DNA from: Cellulosimicrobium funkei
Lineage (GTDB): Bacteria > Actinomycetota > Actinomycetes > Actinomycetales > Cellulomonadaceae
Direction: 5' to 3'
Length of the DNA stretch: 64,000 nt
NCBI RefSeq assembly: GCF_004519295.1
Contig: NZ_SOZH01000003.1
Coordinates: 496,001-560,000, forward strand
In this document: positions 1 through 9,462 of the stretch, in pieces
Position numbering within the stretch: position 1 is the stretch's first letter
Layout: every line of letters begins with the position of its first letter
Program-made: the position numbers and the translations under genes
The notes under the pieces: model-generated
Databases searched by the model: none
What the model was told of the DNA's origin: nothing
The model's input: the letters and a program-made list of their open reading frames with translations, nothing else

Positions 1-1
1 C

Positions 2-307
2 GCGGCGGTGGACGAGTACCACCGCACCATCGAGATCTTCGACGGTCTCGCCGCGCTCGCGCTGCACTCGCGTCGGGACGACGTCGACCACGTGCGCGTC
101 GCCGTCCCCGGCAGCCCGCGCGAGGTGATCCTCGCCTACCAGCTCCAGCTCGCGGCGACGCGGCGGGCCCGGGGTGACGCCCCGAGCGTCGACCCGGACG
201 ACTGGTCCGACCTGCTCGCGGACGACGACGCGCTGCGTCGGCTGGGCCGCGCGCTGCGCGACCGGACGAGCACGGAAGGGACGGCCCGCGTCCTCGCGGG
301 CGTCTGA
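2..307 (+). CDS. C-terminal part of an unrecognised protein (cut by left edge)
   Basis: The reading frame is open to the left edge, so the first Val codon at position 8 is probably internal and this is the tail of a longer protein. About 100 residues are visible. They are acidic and Arg/Leu-rich, with an alpha-helical look and no membrane segment. The fragment ends in a Thr/Ser-rich Arg-Val-Leu-Ala-Gly-Val tail. I do not recognise a family. A GC-rich inverted repeat begins at its stop codon, which suggests the end of a transcription unit. The neighbour to the right is transcribed toward it. Confidence 0.5.
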   Translation, partial: AAVDEYHRTIEIFDGLAALALHSRRDDVDHVRVAVPGSPREVILAYQLQLAATRRARGDAPSVDPDDWSDLLADDDALRRLGRALRDRTSTEGTARVLAGV

Positions 308-376
308 GCCCGCCGGGCCCGACGCCAAGCTCCCCCTGCGCGCTTGCCCCCGCGCCGGGCCTCGGCGGGCGGGCTC
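306..376. terminator. GC-rich inverted repeat between convergent genes
   Basis: A 9-bp perfect arm GAGCCCGCC (306-314) pairs with GGCGGGCTC (368-376), and further GC pairing is possible inside (GGGCCC and CGGGCC segments). There is no T-run. It lies between convergent genes, so a bidirectional terminator is the simplest reading. The rest of the 308-442 spacer shows nothing else. Confidence 0.35.
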
Positions 377-442
377 AACCTACAGACAGACGCACGGGGG
401 CGCAACGTGCCTCACAGTTGAAATCTCAACGGTTCAGCGCCG

Positions 443-1048
443 TCAACCGAGGAACACCTGCGCGCACACGACCTCCGCCGGCCCGGCGCCGGGGTCGACG
501 GCGCACGCGATGCCGACCGAGGTCAGCGTCGGATCGAGCAGGTTCGCCCGGTGCCCGTGCGACGCCATCCACGCGTCCACCACCTCGGCGGGGTCCGCGG
601 CCGTGCGGCTGAGGTTCTCCGCCGCGCTCCCCGCCGGCGGGTCGCACGCGGCGAGGACCTCGTCGAGCGGCGCGTGCTCCAGCGGCGCACCGACGAGCGC
701 CGCGGCGCGCGAACGAGCCGCGGAGATCGCGCACGCGCTCTCGTCGAGCGGGGGCAGCCCCTCGTCCCGGCGTACCTCCTGCGTCCCTCGCAGCAGGCCC
801 GCGGCATACTCGTCGAGGTCCGCCGCCCCCGACGCACCGGGCGACGGAGGCACGGCGCCGGGCGCGGCCTGGGCGGGCGCGTCCGTCGCCGGGTGGTCGG
901 ACGCCGGACCACCGCTCTCCCGGTGGTCGGCGTCGCCGTCCGGCGAGCACGCCGCCAGAGGTCCGAGCGTCGCCACCAGGGCGAGGACGGTGGCCCCCCG
1001 CGCGGTGCGCAGCCACGGGCGCCGCCGGGGACGCCGCGCGGCGCTCAC
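443..1048 (-). CDS. CAP/SCP-domain lipoprotein
   Basis: This 201-residue protein has an Arg-rich N-terminus, a hydrophobic core and a lipobox LAAC with Cys34 as the likely lipidated residue, so it should be anchored outside the membrane. A Pro/Ala/Ser-rich linker (about 40-75) leads to a CAP domain (about 78-201) with the family signature AEN and the HGHRANLL segment near 164-171. Bacterial CAP proteins (YkwD-like) are secreted and of poorly known biochemical function. The GTG start overlaps the stop of ugd by 4 bp (GTGA), so it is probably translated by coupling at the end of the polysaccharide operon. That position hints at a cell-surface role, but this is inference. Confidence 0.85.
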   Translation of the reverse strand: MSAARRPRRRPWLRTARGATVLALVATLGPLAACSPDGDADHRESGGPASDHPATDAPAQAAPGAVPPSPGASGAADLDEYAAGLLRGTQEVRRDEGLPPLDESACAISAARSRAAALVGAPLEHAPLDEVLAACDPPAGSAAENLSRTAADPAEVVDAWMASHGHRANLLDPTLTSVGIACAVDPGAGPAEVVCAQVFLG

Positions 1049-2361
1049 TGCCGCCCGAGCGCGCGGTACGTCCAGCCGGCGGCGCGCCACGCCCTCGCGT
1101 CGAGCGCGTTGCGCCCGTCGACGACGCGCGGAGCCGCGACGAGGCCGAACAGCTTTCCCGGGTCCAGCTCGCGGTACTCGCGCCACTCGGTGAGGACGAG
1201 CACGGCGTCCACGCCGTCCACCGCCTCCTCGACGGTCTCCGCGAAGCCCAGGGCGGGCGCCTTGGCCCGCGCGTTCGCGAGCGCGCGGGGGTCGGTGACG
1301 ACGACGCGCGCGCTGCGCTGGTGGAGCCGCTCCGCCACGTCGAGCGCGGGCGAGTCGCGCACGTCGTCGCTGTCGGGCTTGAACGCCGCGCCCAGCACCG
1401 CGATGCGCGCGCCCGCGAGCGGGCGGCCGTCGAGGACGCCGACCGTGAGGTCGACCATCCGTTCGCGACGCCGGAGGTTGATCGAGTCGACCTCGCGCAG
1501 AAAGCTCACCGCCGGGTCGGCGTGGAGCTCCTCGGCGCGCGCCATGAACGCCCGGATGTCCTTCGGCAGGCAGCCCCCGCCGAAGCCGAGGCCCGCGTTG
1601 AGGAACCGGCGTCCGATGCGCTCGTCGAGCCCGATCGCGTCGGCGAGGAGGGTGACGTCTCCCCCGGCGACCTCGCAGAGCTCCGCCATCGCGTTGATGA
1701 ACGAGATCTTCGTGGCGAGGAACGAGTTCGCCGCGACCTTGACGAGCTCCGCCGTCGCGCGGTCCACCACGAGACGCGGCGTGCCGTCCGCGAGCGCCGC
1801 GGCGTACACGGCGTCGAGCACCTCCGCGGCCCGTGCGCCCGCTGCGTCGTCGGGGACGCCGTACACGAGCCGGTCCGGCCGCAGCGTGTCCTGGACGGCG
1901 AAGCCCTCGCGCAGGAACTCCGGGTTCCAGACGAGCGTCGCGCCCGGCGCCGCCGCGGCGAGGTCCGCCGCCAGGCGCGTCGCGGTGCCGACGGGCACCG
2001 TGGACTTGCCCACCACGACCGCGTCTGCGGCCAGGTGCGGCAGCAGCGCGCGGAACGCGGTGTCGACGTACGACAGGTCGGCGGCGTAGGAGTCGGCCCG
2101 CTGCGGCGTCCCGACGCACACGAAGTGCACCTCCGCGTCCGTGGCCTCGGCCACGTCGGTCGTGAAGGTCAGGCGCCCCGACGCGCGCGCCTCCGCGAGC
2201 AGCTCGTCGAGCGCGGGCTCGTAGAACGGCGCCCGCCCCTCGCGCAGCGACGCGACCTTCCGCGCGTCGACGTCCACCCCCACCACGTCGTGCCCCAGCC
2301 GGGCCATGCAGGCGGCGTGCACCGCGCCCAGGTACCCGCAACCGATCACCGAGATCCTCAT
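1045..2361 (-). CDS. ugd: UDP-glucose 6-dehydrogenase
   Basis: The enzyme oxidises UDP-glucose to UDP-glucuronate with two NAD+, supplying an acidic sugar for the capsule. The 438 residues match the family length. The N-terminal Rossmann motif GCGYLG is at residues 7-12, the central helix carries the conserved KVAANSF segment near 208, and the catalytic Cys264 sits in GFGGGCLPKD. The C-terminal UDP-binding Rossmann domain has the conserved GAAFKPDSDDVRDSPA stretch. The ATG start fits the Rossmann strand beginning directly at residue 2. Its stop overlaps the CAP lipoprotein start. An 83-bp spacer separates it from the upstream tyrosine kinase gene. The function is firm; UDP-mannuronate-type relatives are less likely. 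Confidence 0.93.
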   Translation of the reverse strand: MRISVIGCGYLGAVHAACMARLGHDVVGVDVDARKVASLREGRAPFYEPALDELLAEARASGRLTFTTDVAEATDAEVHFVCVGTPQRADSYAADLSYVDTAFRALLPHLAADAVVVGKSTVPVGTATRLAADLAAAAPGATLVWNPEFLREGFAVQDTLRPDRLVYGVPDDAAGARAAEVLDAVYAAALADGTPRLVVDRATAELVKVAANSFLATKISFINAMAELCEVAGGDVTLLADAIGLDERIGRRFLNAGLGFGGGCLPKDIRAFMARAEELHADPAVSFLREVDSINLRRRERMVDLTVGVLDGRPLAGARIAVLGAAFKPDSDDVRDSPALDVAERLHQRSARVVVTDPRALANARAKAPALGFAETVEEAVDGVDAVLVLTEWREYRELDPGKLFGLVAAPRVVDGRNALDARAWRAAGWTYRALGRQ

Positions 2362-2444
2362 GCCGTCCCCCTGCTCGTCCCGCCGATGGCCGCGCGCGTC
2401 CGTCCCGCCGCCGGGCGACCGGGCCACGGCCCGCGGCCTGCACC

Positions 2445-4139
2445 TCACCGCCGCTCGCGCGGCAGCACCACCTCGTCGAAGGTCCCCGTCGCCGGGCGCG
2501 ACCCGACCGCCACCGCCGCCTCGCTCCCGGGGCGCCCCGGGCCGAGGTCGGCCTCCGCGCCGTCGACGGCGGTCGCGACGCCCGTCGGCGGTGGGGCGGG
2601 CACCGCACCGCGCGTTGCCTCCGCGGCCGGAGCCCCGCCCGCCGGACCCTCCGAGGCGACGGGTGCCCACGGCCCCGTGCCGGTCGCGGGAGCCGCCTGC
2701 CGTGCCGCGCCGCGAGCGTGCCGGCTTCCCCGCACGGCCGACCGTCGTGCGGAGCGACCCTGCGAGGCCTCCCCCGCGGCGTCCGCCGTGTACTCGTAGT
2801 AGCCGTACTCGTACGGGCCCGCGCCCGGCCCCTTGACCGGCACGCGGTTCACCACGATGCCCAGCGGCCGCACACCCACCGTGCCGAGTGCCGACAGCGC
2901 AGTCTCGAGCTGGTTCCGGTGCACCGTGCCCGCGCCGACGACGACGATCGCTCCCCCGACCCCCTTCGCGAGGATGGCCGCGTCCGTGACCGGGAGAAGC
3001 GGGGGCGTGTCGACGACGATCACGTCGTACTCCGTCCGGAGCCGCTCCAGGAGCTGCGCCATGGACTCGCCACCGAGCAGCTCGCTCGGGTTCGGCGGGA
3101 TCTGGCCCGACGCGATGACGTCGAGGTTCCCGTTGCCCCACGGCTGGACCGCGTCCTCCACGGCGACCTTGCCGATGAGGATCGTCGTGAGCCCGACCGA
3201 CCCCTCGATGCCCAGGTACCGGGCGACCGCGGGACGGCGCAGGTCGGCGTCGACGAGCACGACGCGCTGGCCGGCGTCCGCGAGGGTGATCGCGAGGTTG
3301 ACGCTCGTGGTGGTCTTGCCCTCGCCGGGCAGCGCGGACGTCATGACGTACGTGCGCGCCGCCGGTCCGAGCTCGAGGAACTGCAGGTTGGTACGCAGCC
3401 GTCGGAACGCCTCGGCACGTACCGCCTGCGGCGACTCCTGCACGATGAGCGGGTGCTCCGGCGCGTCGGCCTCGTACCCGATGACGCCGAGCACCGGCGC
3501 GTCCGTCACGTCCTCGACGTCGGCGGTGGACCGGACGCGCGTGTCGAGCAGCTCGCGGACCACGGCCACCGCGACCCCGACCGCGAGGCCGATCACGAGC
3601 CCCAGCACGAGGTTGAGCCGCAGGTTCGGCGACGCGGGCGCCGTCGGCACGGACGCCGCCCTGACCGTGCTGATCTGCACCGGCGAGTCCCCGCCGCCGA
3701 CCGGCGTCTCGAGCTCGGCGACGACCGAGGCGAGCGAGCGCGCGGTCGCGTTCGCGATCTCGGCCGCGAGCTGGGGCGACTCGTCGGTCGCGGTGACGTT
3801 GACGAGCGCCGTGTCGAGCGGCGAGTCCGCCTGCACGCGCTGGGCGAGGGACGCCGCGTCGTCCGCGAGCCCCAGCTCGTCGACGACGGGGTCCAGGACG
3901 CGCGGGCTCGTCACGAGCTCGATGTACGACTTCACCTGGCGCACCGTGAAGTTCGAGCCCTGGAGGAGGTCCGTCGTCGAGTCGGAGCCCTGCACGGACA
4001 CGTAGACCTGGGACCGCGCGGAGTACGTCGGTGTGCTCAGCAACGAGTAGGCACCCGCGAGCACCAGTCCGAGCGCCGCCGCGACGGCGACCGTGACCCA
4101 CCGCCTGCGCAGCAGGAGCAGGTAGTCCTTGAGCTCCAT
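2445..4139 (-). CDS. Wzz/CpsD-type chain-length regulator fused to BY-family tyrosine kinase
   Basis: This membrane protein controls polysaccharide polymerisation and export. Of its 564 residues, the N-terminal Wzz region carries a membrane helix at about 14-35 and a second at about 172-195, flanking an extracytoplasmic domain. The cytoplasmic kinase follows, with Walker A PGEGKTT (271-277), Walker A' VVLVDADLRRP (293-303) and Walker B VIVVDTPP (373-380). A tyrosine cluster at 443-450 (five Tyr) is the expected autophosphorylation tail. It is followed by an unusual Ala/Pro/Gly-rich extension of about 110 residues ending in Arg-rich sequence. A GAGGGGG Shine-Dalgarno sequence precedes the ATG. 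The cognate phosphatase is probably the LMW-PTP gene at 20175. Confidence 0.92.
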   Translation of the reverse strand: MELKDYLLLLRRRWVTVAVAAALGLVLAGAYSLLSTPTYSARSQVYVSVQGSDSTTDLLQGSNFTVRQVKSYIELVTSPRVLDPVVDELGLADDAASLAQRVQADSPLDTALVNVTATDESPQLAAEIANATARSLASVVAELETPVGGGDSPVQISTVRAASVPTAPASPNLRLNLVLGLVIGLAVGVAVAVVRELLDTRVRSTADVEDVTDAPVLGVIGYEADAPEHPLIVQESPQAVRAEAFRRLRTNLQFLELGPAARTYVMTSALPGEGKTTTSVNLAITLADAGQRVVLVDADLRRPAVARYLGIEGSVGLTTILIGKVAVEDAVQPWGNGNLDVIASGQIPPNPSELLGGESMAQLLERLRTEYDVIVVDTPPLLPVTDAAILAKGVGGAIVVVGAGTVHRNQLETALSALGTVGVRPLGIVVNRVPVKGPGAGPYEYGYYEYTADAAGEASQGRSARRSAVRGSRHARGAARQAAPATGTGPWAPVASEGPAGGAPAAEATRGAVPAPPPTGVATAVDGAEADLGPGRPGSEAAVAVGSRPATGTFDEVVLPRERR

Positions 4140-4248
4140 CGTCGTCCCCCTCACCGGCCCGCTCCCCCTGAGCGTCGACCCACGACCGCCCCAATCTCGC
4201 ACAGCCCCTCGCCCGTCGCGAGCCTGGGCGCACCCGCGCCGGCGCGGG

Positions 4249-5229
4249 TCATCCGCGCACCAGCCCGGCCCGCTCGCGGTACCACGCCACGGTCCGTTCG
4301 AGGCCCTCGCGCAGCCCGGTGCGCGCCTCCCAGCCGGTCGCGCGCAGGCGCGACACGTCGAGCAGCTTCTGCGGCGTGCCGTCCGGCTTCGACGTGTCCC
4401 ACCGGGTCTCGCCGTCGTAGCCGACGACGTCCGCGACCGCTGCCGCGATCTCTCGGATCGTCACGTCGTGGCCGGTACCCACGTTGACGTGCTCGGCGCC
4501 GTCGTAGTGCTCGAGGAGGTGCAGGCACGCGTCGGCCAGGTCGTCGCTGTGCAGGAGCTCGCGCCGGGGCGTCCCCGTCCCCCAGTTCGTCACCACGCGC
4601 GAGCCGTTGCGCACCGCCTCGTCGTAGCGCCGGATCAGCGCGGGCAGCACGTGGGAGCCCTGCGGGGAGAAGTTGTCACCCGGCCCGTAGAGGTTCGTCG
4701 GCATCGCGGAGATCCAGGGCAGGCCGTCCTGGCGGCGCACCGCCTGCACGTGCAGGATGCCCGCGATCTTCGCAATCGCGTACGCGTCGTTCGTCGGCTC
4801 GAGGTGCCCCGTGAGCAGCGACTCCTCGACGATCGGCCGGGGCGCGAGGCGCGGGTAGATGCACGACGACCCGAGGAAGAGCAGCCGCTCCACCCCGACC
4901 GCGCGCGCGGCGTCCAGGACGTTGACCTGGATGCGGACGTTCTCGGAGAGGAAGTCCACCGGGTGCGTCGCGTTCGCGAGGATCCCGCCCACCTTCGCCG
5001 CCGCGAGCACGACGTAGCGCGGCCGCTCGGCGCGGAAGAGCTCGAAGACGGCGTCGCGGTCGGTGAGGTCCAGCTCCGCCGACGTGCGGCCCACGAGCCG
5101 ACCGAACCCCGCCGCCTCGAGGCGGCGCCAGACGGCGGAGCCGACGAGCCCACGGTGGCCCGCGACGTAGAAGACCGCGTCGCGGTCGAGCGGTCCGGGC
5201 TCGAAGGCCACCGGGTCCTGCGCGCTCAC
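4249..5229 (-). CDS. fcl: GDP-L-fucose synthase
   Basis: This is an NADPH-dependent 3,5-epimerase/4-reductase that turns GDP-4-keto-6-deoxymannose into GDP-L-fucose. It has 326 residues and is an extended-SDR protein. The dinucleotide motif GHRGLVG spans residues 24-30, the catalytic pair is Tyr150 and Lys154 (YAIAK), and the SSCIYP segment near 121-126 is typical of fucose synthases. The GTG start overlaps the stop of gmd by 4 bp, so the pathway's two enzymes are translationally coupled and probably made in step. A 109-bp spacer without a visible gene follows before the tyrosine kinase gene. Identification is firm from motifs plus gmd linkage. Confidence 0.93.
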   Translation of the reverse strand: MSAQDPVAFEPGPLDRDAVFYVAGHRGLVGSAVWRRLEAAGFGRLVGRTSAELDLTDRDAVFELFRAERPRYVVLAAAKVGGILANATHPVDFLSENVRIQVNVLDAARAVGVERLLFLGSSCIYPRLAPRPIVEESLLTGHLEPTNDAYAIAKIAGILHVQAVRRQDGLPWISAMPTNLYGPGDNFSPQGSHVLPALIRRYDEAVRNGSRVVTNWGTGTPRRELLHSDDLADACLHLLEHYDGAEHVNVGTGHDVTIREIAAAVADVVGYDGETRWDTSKPDGTPQKLLDVSRLRATGWEARTGLREGLERTVAWYRERAGLVRG

Positions 5230-6254
5230 GCGGCGTCCCACGTCGCGAGCGCCACCTCGTCGATCCACGGCGAGCCCGCGTGGTCGAGCGCCTGCAGGTC
5301 GGCGTCCACCATGATCCGGGCGAGCTCGCGGCCGTCGACCGTGGCCTTCCACCCGAGGTCGGCGTGGGCCTTGCTCGGGTCGCCGACGAGCGCGTCGACC
5401 TCCGCCGGACGGAGGTAGCGCTCGTCGAACCGCACGTGCTGCTCCCAGTCGAGACCTGCGTGCGAGAACGACTCCTCGAGGAAGTCGCGCACCGTGAGGC
5501 CCGTCCCCGTGGCGAGCACGTAGTCGTCCGGCGTCTCGGCCTGCAGCATGCGCCACATGCCTTCGACGTACTCGGCCGCGTACCCCCAGTCGCGGACCGC
5601 GTCCAGGTTGCCCAGGTACAGGTGCTGCTGCCGGCCGGCCTTGATCGCGGCGACCGCGCGAGTGATCTTGCGTGTCACGAACGTCTCGCCGCGACGCGGG
5701 GACTCGTGGTTGAACAGGATCCCGTTGACCGCGAACATGCCGTACGCCTCGCGGTAGTTCTTCGTGATCCAGTAGGCGTAGAGCTTGGCCGCCGCGTACG
5801 GCGACCGCGGGTGGAACGGCGTCGTCTCGCCCTGCGGCGGCGGGGTGGACCCGAACAGCTCGGACGACGACGCCTGGTAGTAGCGCGTGTCCACGCCCGC
5901 GAGCCGCACCGCCTCGAGCAGCCGGATCGCGCCCGTCCCGGTCGTGTCCGCGGTGTGCTCGGGCTCGTCGAACGACACCCGCACGTGGGACTGCGCCGCG
6001 AGGTTGTAGACCTCGTCGGGACGGATCTGGGAGAGGAGCGTGACGAGCCGGGCGCCGTCGGACAGGTCCGCGTAGTGCAGGAAGAGGCGCGCGCCCTCCT
6101 CGTGCGGGTCCTGGTAGAGGTGGTCGATCCGTGCCGTGTTGAACGTCGAGGCGCGGCGGATCAGGCCGTGCACCTCGTAGCCCTTGCGGAGCAGGAGCTC
6201 CGCCAGGTAGGAGCCGTCCTGTCCGGTGATGCCGGAGATGAGTGCCTTTTTCAT
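5226..6254 (-). CDS. gmd: GDP-mannose 4,6-dehydratase
   Basis: The enzyme dehydrates GDP-D-mannose to GDP-4-keto-6-deoxy-D-mannose, the first committed step to GDP-fucose. At 342 residues it has the standard length. The N-terminal Rossmann motif [12 protein letters not shown] starts at residue 8, and the active-site Tyr153-x3-Lys157 lies in SPYAAAK. The conserved SSSELFG segment is near residues 129-135. The strong N-terminal match begins at Met1, which supports this start. It lies 41 bp after the upstream glycosyltransferase and probably belongs to the same transcript. No mannose-1-phosphate guanylyltransferase lies in the window, so GDP-mannose must be made elsewhere. Confidence 0.95.
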   Translation of the reverse strand: MKKALISGITGQDGSYLAELLLRKGYEVHGLIRRASTFNTARIDHLYQDPHEEGARLFLHYADLSDGARLVTLLSQIRPDEVYNLAAQSHVRVSFDEPEHTADTTGTGAIRLLEAVRLAGVDTRYYQASSSELFGSTPPPQGETTPFHPRSPYAAAKLYAYWITKNYREAYGMFAVNGILFNHESPRRGETFVTRKITRAVAAIKAGRQQHLYLGNLDAVRDWGYAAEYVEGMWRMLQAETPDDYVLATGTGLTVRDFLEESFSHAGLDWEQHVRFDERYLRPAEVDALVGDPSKAHADLGWKATVDGRELARIMVDADLQALDHAGSPWIDEVALATWDAA

Positions 6255-6295
6255 GGTTCCCCCCGTGTGGTGTGCGGCGGCGCGGCGGCCGATGG

Positions 6296-7720
6296 CTACG
6301 TGCGGGCGACGTCCGGGGCACGGGGAGCGCCGTCGGCCGCCCGTGCGGTGCCGCGAGCCCCGGTGCCCGCGGTCGCGGTGGTCGTCGCGGTGGCGAGGGC
6401 AGCGGTGGCCGTCGCGTCCGTCGCGACCGCGCTCGTGCGCGGCTCCGGGACCGGGCGGCGGGCGGTCGCGGCGAGGACCGCCGCGAACGCGTCGACCGCC
6501 GCGCCCTCCGTGAGCCTCTCGTCGCGGTATCGACGACCCGCGGCCCCGAGACGGTCCCGCCGTGCTGGGTCGGCCGCGAGCACGAGCGCGGCGTCGAGGA
6601 GCGCCTGCGGGTCCTCCGGGTCGACCCGGACGCCCCCGCCGGACGCGCGCAGCTCCACCGCGGTCGTCGAACGCTCAGACGACGCGGCGAGCACGGGTCG
6701 CGCCGCGTGGAAGTAGGACGTGAGCTTGCTCGGTACGGACATCTCCGCGAGCCCGGCGAGCTCGTTGACCAGCAGCACGTCCGCAGCACGGAGCGCGGCA
6801 CGGAACTGCGTGTCGGGCAGGGGGTCGAGGAACTGCAGGCTGCGGACACCTGCCCCGGCGGCCTCGAGGGCGGCCCGCCGGCTCCCGTCCCCCAGGAGCA
6901 CGAAACGCACCGCAGCCCCCTGCGCGTCGGCGCGGCGCGCCGCCTCGACCACGTTCTCGAGCCCCTGCTTCACCCCCTGGTTCCCCGCGTGCAGCACGAC
7001 GGTCTCGTCCTGGGCCCACCCGTGGGCCGCGCGCACGGCCGGTCGCTCCGCAGGCTCCACGTCGTCCGCGAGGTGGGTCCAGTTGCGCACGACGCGCAGG
7101 GCAGCGGCGTCGACACCGAGCGACTCGCGGAGGTGGCGCGCGAAGCTCTCGTGGATGGCGACCACGCCGTCCGCACCGCGGGCGGTGAACCGCTCGACGG
7201 CGCTCACCGCCCGCGCAGCGAGACCCGAGGCCGTACCGGTCTCCGCGACGCCGAGCGAGTAGAGGTCCTGGGTCCACAGGACAGCCCCCGGGAGCGCCGT
7301 CCTCCGCGCGCGGCGGGGGGCCAGGGCACGGCCGGCCCGCAGGCGCAGCATCGCGACGGCCGCCGCGAACAGCGAGGGCGAGACGAGCAGGACGACGTCG
7401 GCGTCGGGCCAGCGGACCGCGGCAGACCGCACCCCGAAGCTCAGCTCGGCGAGCAGACGGCGCGCCGAGGTCGGCGACCGCGGGACGTAGTGCCGCAGGC
7501 GCAGCACGTCGACGCCGTCGATGCGCTCTCGGCGCGCCCACCCTCGATCACCCACGCGCACGCGCCACTGCGGGTAGTGGGGGTAGGTCGTCACGACGCG
7601 CACCCGAGCGCCGCGCGCGACGAGCGCACGGCTCAGCGCCGACGTGTAGGGCGCATTTCCGGTAGGTTCAGGGGCATAGTTGGCGCCGATCACCAGGATG
7701 CGCGTTCCCGAGATGCTCAC
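6296..7720 (-). CDS. GT4-type glycosyltransferase, WcaI-like
   Basis: This is a cytoplasmic GT-B fold glycosyltransferase of 474 residues. The acceptor domain opens with [20 protein letters not shown], a beginning typical of the WcaI/colanic-acid group. The donor domain carries [14 protein letters not shown] and a later [13 protein letters not shown] segment corresponding to the nucleotide-sugar site. The final 45 residues are low-complexity Ala/Thr-rich and probably disordered. The GTG start is chosen because a TATCGT box lies exactly 6 nt upstream and no Shine-Dalgarno is visible, so translation is probably leaderless. Its location before gmd-fcl makes fucosyl transfer a reasonable but unproved guess. 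Confidence 0.85.
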   Translation of the reverse strand: MSISGTRILVIGANYAPEPTGNAPYTSALSRALVARGARVRVVTTYPHYPQWRVRVGDRGWARRERIDGVDVLRLRHYVPRSPTSARRLLAELSFGVRSAAVRWPDADVVLLVSPSLFAAAVAMLRLRAGRALAPRRARRTALPGAVLWTQDLYSLGVAETGTASGLAARAVSAVERFTARGADGVVAIHESFARHLRESLGVDAAALRVVRNWTHLADDVEPAERPAVRAAHGWAQDETVVLHAGNQGVKQGLENVVEAARRADAQGAAVRFVLLGDGSRRAALEAAGAGVRSLQFLDPLPDTQFRAALRAADVLLVNELAGLAEMSVPSKLTSYFHAARPVLAASSERSTTAVELRASGGGVRVDPEDPQALLDAALVLAADPARRDRLGAAGRRYRDERLTEGAAVDAFAAVLAATARRPVPEPRTSAVATDATATAALATATTTATAGTGARGTARAADGAPRAPDVART

Positions 7721-7726
7721 GCACTC

Positions 7727-7732
7727 ACGATA
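7727..7732 (-). promoter_or_regulatory. Leaderless -10 box of WcaI-like glycosyltransferase
   Basis: TATCGT on the minus strand lies 6 nt before the GTG start. It fits the TANNNT actinobacterial -10 pattern and serves the leftward operon from a 43-bp divergent spacer. Confidence 0.5.
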
Positions 7733-7763
7733 ACGACGTTCGGGCACATTCGCTGGGGGGCAG

Positions 7764-8330
7764 ATGACAGCACAGGAAGAACGCGACGGAATTCGGGTCG
7801 TACCGCTCTCGGAGGCACCCGGGGAAAAGACGTCCTGGGGTCGCCCGGGCGCGCTCGTGTATCTCTGGGGTGCGGCCGAGCTGCTGTTCGTCTCGAACCC
7901 GTGGCAGATCAGCTCGCGCCTGCGCGTCGCGGTGCTGCGCGCCTTCGGTGCCCACATCGGCGAGGGGGTCGTCTTCCGCCCTCGTACGCGCGTGCGATTC
8001 CCATGGAAGATTCATGTCGGAGCAAATTGTTGGATCGGTGAAGGTGTCTGGATCCACAACCAGGACGACGTCTGGATCGGGCACGACGCCGTGCTGTCCC
8101 AGGACACCCTCGTCACCACCGGCAGCCACCGACACCGGACGGACATGGGGCTGGTGACGGCCCCGGTGCGCGTCGGTCCGGGCGCGTGGGTCACGGCGCG
8201 GTGCGTCGTCCTCGGAGGCACGCGGATCGGGCGCTCCGCGCTCGTCACACCGGGGTCCGTCGTCCGTGGCGAGGTGCCCGACGGCGGGGTCTGGGACGGG
8301 CGGTCGCTCTCCGACCGCACACGGTTCTGA
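7764..8330 (+). CDS. WcaF-like hexapeptide acyltransferase
   Basis: The 188-residue protein belongs to the left-handed beta-helix acetyltransferases, which transfer acetyl from acetyl-CoA to sugar hydroxyls in capsule and colanic-acid assembly. Hexapeptide repeats run from about residue 85 to 175 (IHVGANCWIGEGVWI, then VRVGPGAWVTARCVVLGGTRIG), and the catalytic His is likely in TTGSHRH near residue 122. An N-terminal helix with NPWQISSRLR is typical of the WcaF group. A GGGGGG Shine-Dalgarno precedes the ATG. Bases near 8005-8045 are noticeably more AT-rich than their surroundings. It is followed after 1 bp by the next glycosyltransferase. Confidence 0.85.
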   Translation: MTAQEERDGIRVVPLSEAPGEKTSWGRPGALVYLWGAAELLFVSNPWQISSRLRVAVLRAFGAHIGEGVVFRPRTRVRFPWKIHVGANCWIGEGVWIHNQDDVWIGHDAVLSQDTLVTTGSHRHRTDMGLVTAPVRVGPGAWVTARCVVLGGTRIGRSALVTPGSVVRGEVPDGGVWDGRSLSDRTRF

Positions 8331-8331
8331 C

Positions 8332-9462
8332 GTGCCGCCCCGCCTGCGCGTCCTGCACGTCGCCACGCTCCTGACGCCCGACGGCGCCTACGGCGGCCCG
8401 GTCCGCGTCGCGACGAACCAGGTCCGCTCCCTGCGCGCGCGGGGCCACGACGCGGTCCTGGTCGCCGCGGCGTCCGGCTTCGACCGCCTCCCGACGACGT
8501 GGGACGGCGTGCCCGTCGTCACCTTCCCCGCGGTGCGGGCCGTCCCGGGCACCGGCTTCGCGGGGCTCGCCGCTCCGGCGATGGTGCGGTGGATCCGCAC
8601 CCACGGTGCGCGCGCCGACGTCGCCCACGTCCATCTCGCACGCGACCTCGTCACCCTGCCGGCGGCCGCCGCCTGGAGCCGCTCGGGCAAGCCGTTCGTG
8701 ACGCAGACGCACGGCATGGTCATGCCGTCCGGGCACCCGTTCGCCGCACCCCTCGACGCCGTCCTCACCCGTCGCGTCGTCGCCCGGGCGTCCACGAGCT
8801 TCGCGCTCACCCCCGTCGAGGAAGCCGGCCTGCGCACGCTCTTCGGCCGCGCGGCGACCGTGCGCCGCCTCGTCAACGGAGTGCCTCTGCCCGCCGAGGG
8901 GGTGCCGCTCGCGGAACCGCGCCACCCGGAGGTCCTGTTCCTCGCGCGGCTGCACGCGCGCAAGCGCCCCCTGGCCTTCGTGGAGGCCGCGGCTCGTCTC
9001 GCAGCCCGCTTTCCCACGGCGCGGTTCACCCTCGTCGGGCCCGACGAGGGTCAGGCCGCGGCGGTGCGCGAGCGGATCGCCGACCTGCCCGGCGACGCTC
9101 GCGCCCGGGTGACGTGGGAGGGCGCGCTGCCCCCCGAGCGGACGGCGCGACGCCTCGCCCGGTCCGCGCTGTACGTCCTGCCGTCGGTCGACGAGCCGTT
9201 CCCCATGAGCGTGCTCGAGGCGATGTCGTGCGGGGTCCCGGTCGTCGTCACGCGGTCGTGCGGTCTGGCGGCGCCCGTCGAGCGTGCGGGCGCCGGGGCG
9301 GTCGTCGGCGAGGACGTCGACGACCTCGTCGCCGCGGTGGCGGCGTTCCTCGAGGACCCGGCCCACCGCCGGGCGACGGGCGTGCGGGCCCGCGAGCTCG
9401 TCCGCGAGGACTACTCGATGGAGACCGTGGCCGAGGAGCTGGAGCAGGCCTACACGCGGTGA
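8332..9462 (+). CDS. GT4-type glycosyltransferase
   Basis: This 376-residue protein is a retaining GT-B glycosyltransferase. The N-terminal acceptor domain starts with RVLHVATLLTPDGAYGGPVR. The C-terminal donor domain has LFLARLHARKRPLAFVEAA and an E-x7-E-like pair within DEPFPMSVLEAMSCGVPVVVT near residue 288. The GTG start sits one base after the acetyltransferase stop, so the two genes form a small rightward operon. The 3' end overlaps the convergent polymerase gene by 13 bp. The sugar specificity cannot be read from the sequence. Confidence 0.87.
   Translation: MPPRLRVLHVATLLTPDGAYGGPVRVATNQVRSLRARGHDAVLVAAASGFDRLPTTWDGVPVVTFPAVRAVPGTGFAGLAAPAMVRWIRTHGARADVAHVHLARDLVTLPAAAAWSRSGKPFVTQTHGMVMPSGHPFAAPLDAVLTRRVVARASTSFALTPVEEAGLRTLFGRAATVRRLVNGVPLPAEGVPLAEPRHPEVLFLARLHARKRPLAFVEAAARLAARFPTARFTLVGPDEGQAAAVRERIADLPGDARARVTWEGALPPERTARRLARSALYVLPSVDEPFPMSVLEAMSCGVPVVVTRSCGLAAPVERAGAGAVVGEDVDDLVAAVAAFLEDPAHRRATGVRARELVREDYSMETVAEELEQAYTR

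Noticed and set aside
174-1193. Long + strand ORF overlapping the CAP lipoprotein gene
   Set aside because: It is the opposite-strand shadow of a clear CAP-domain gene, with Arg/Ala/Ser-rich sequence typical of GC-rich antisense frames.
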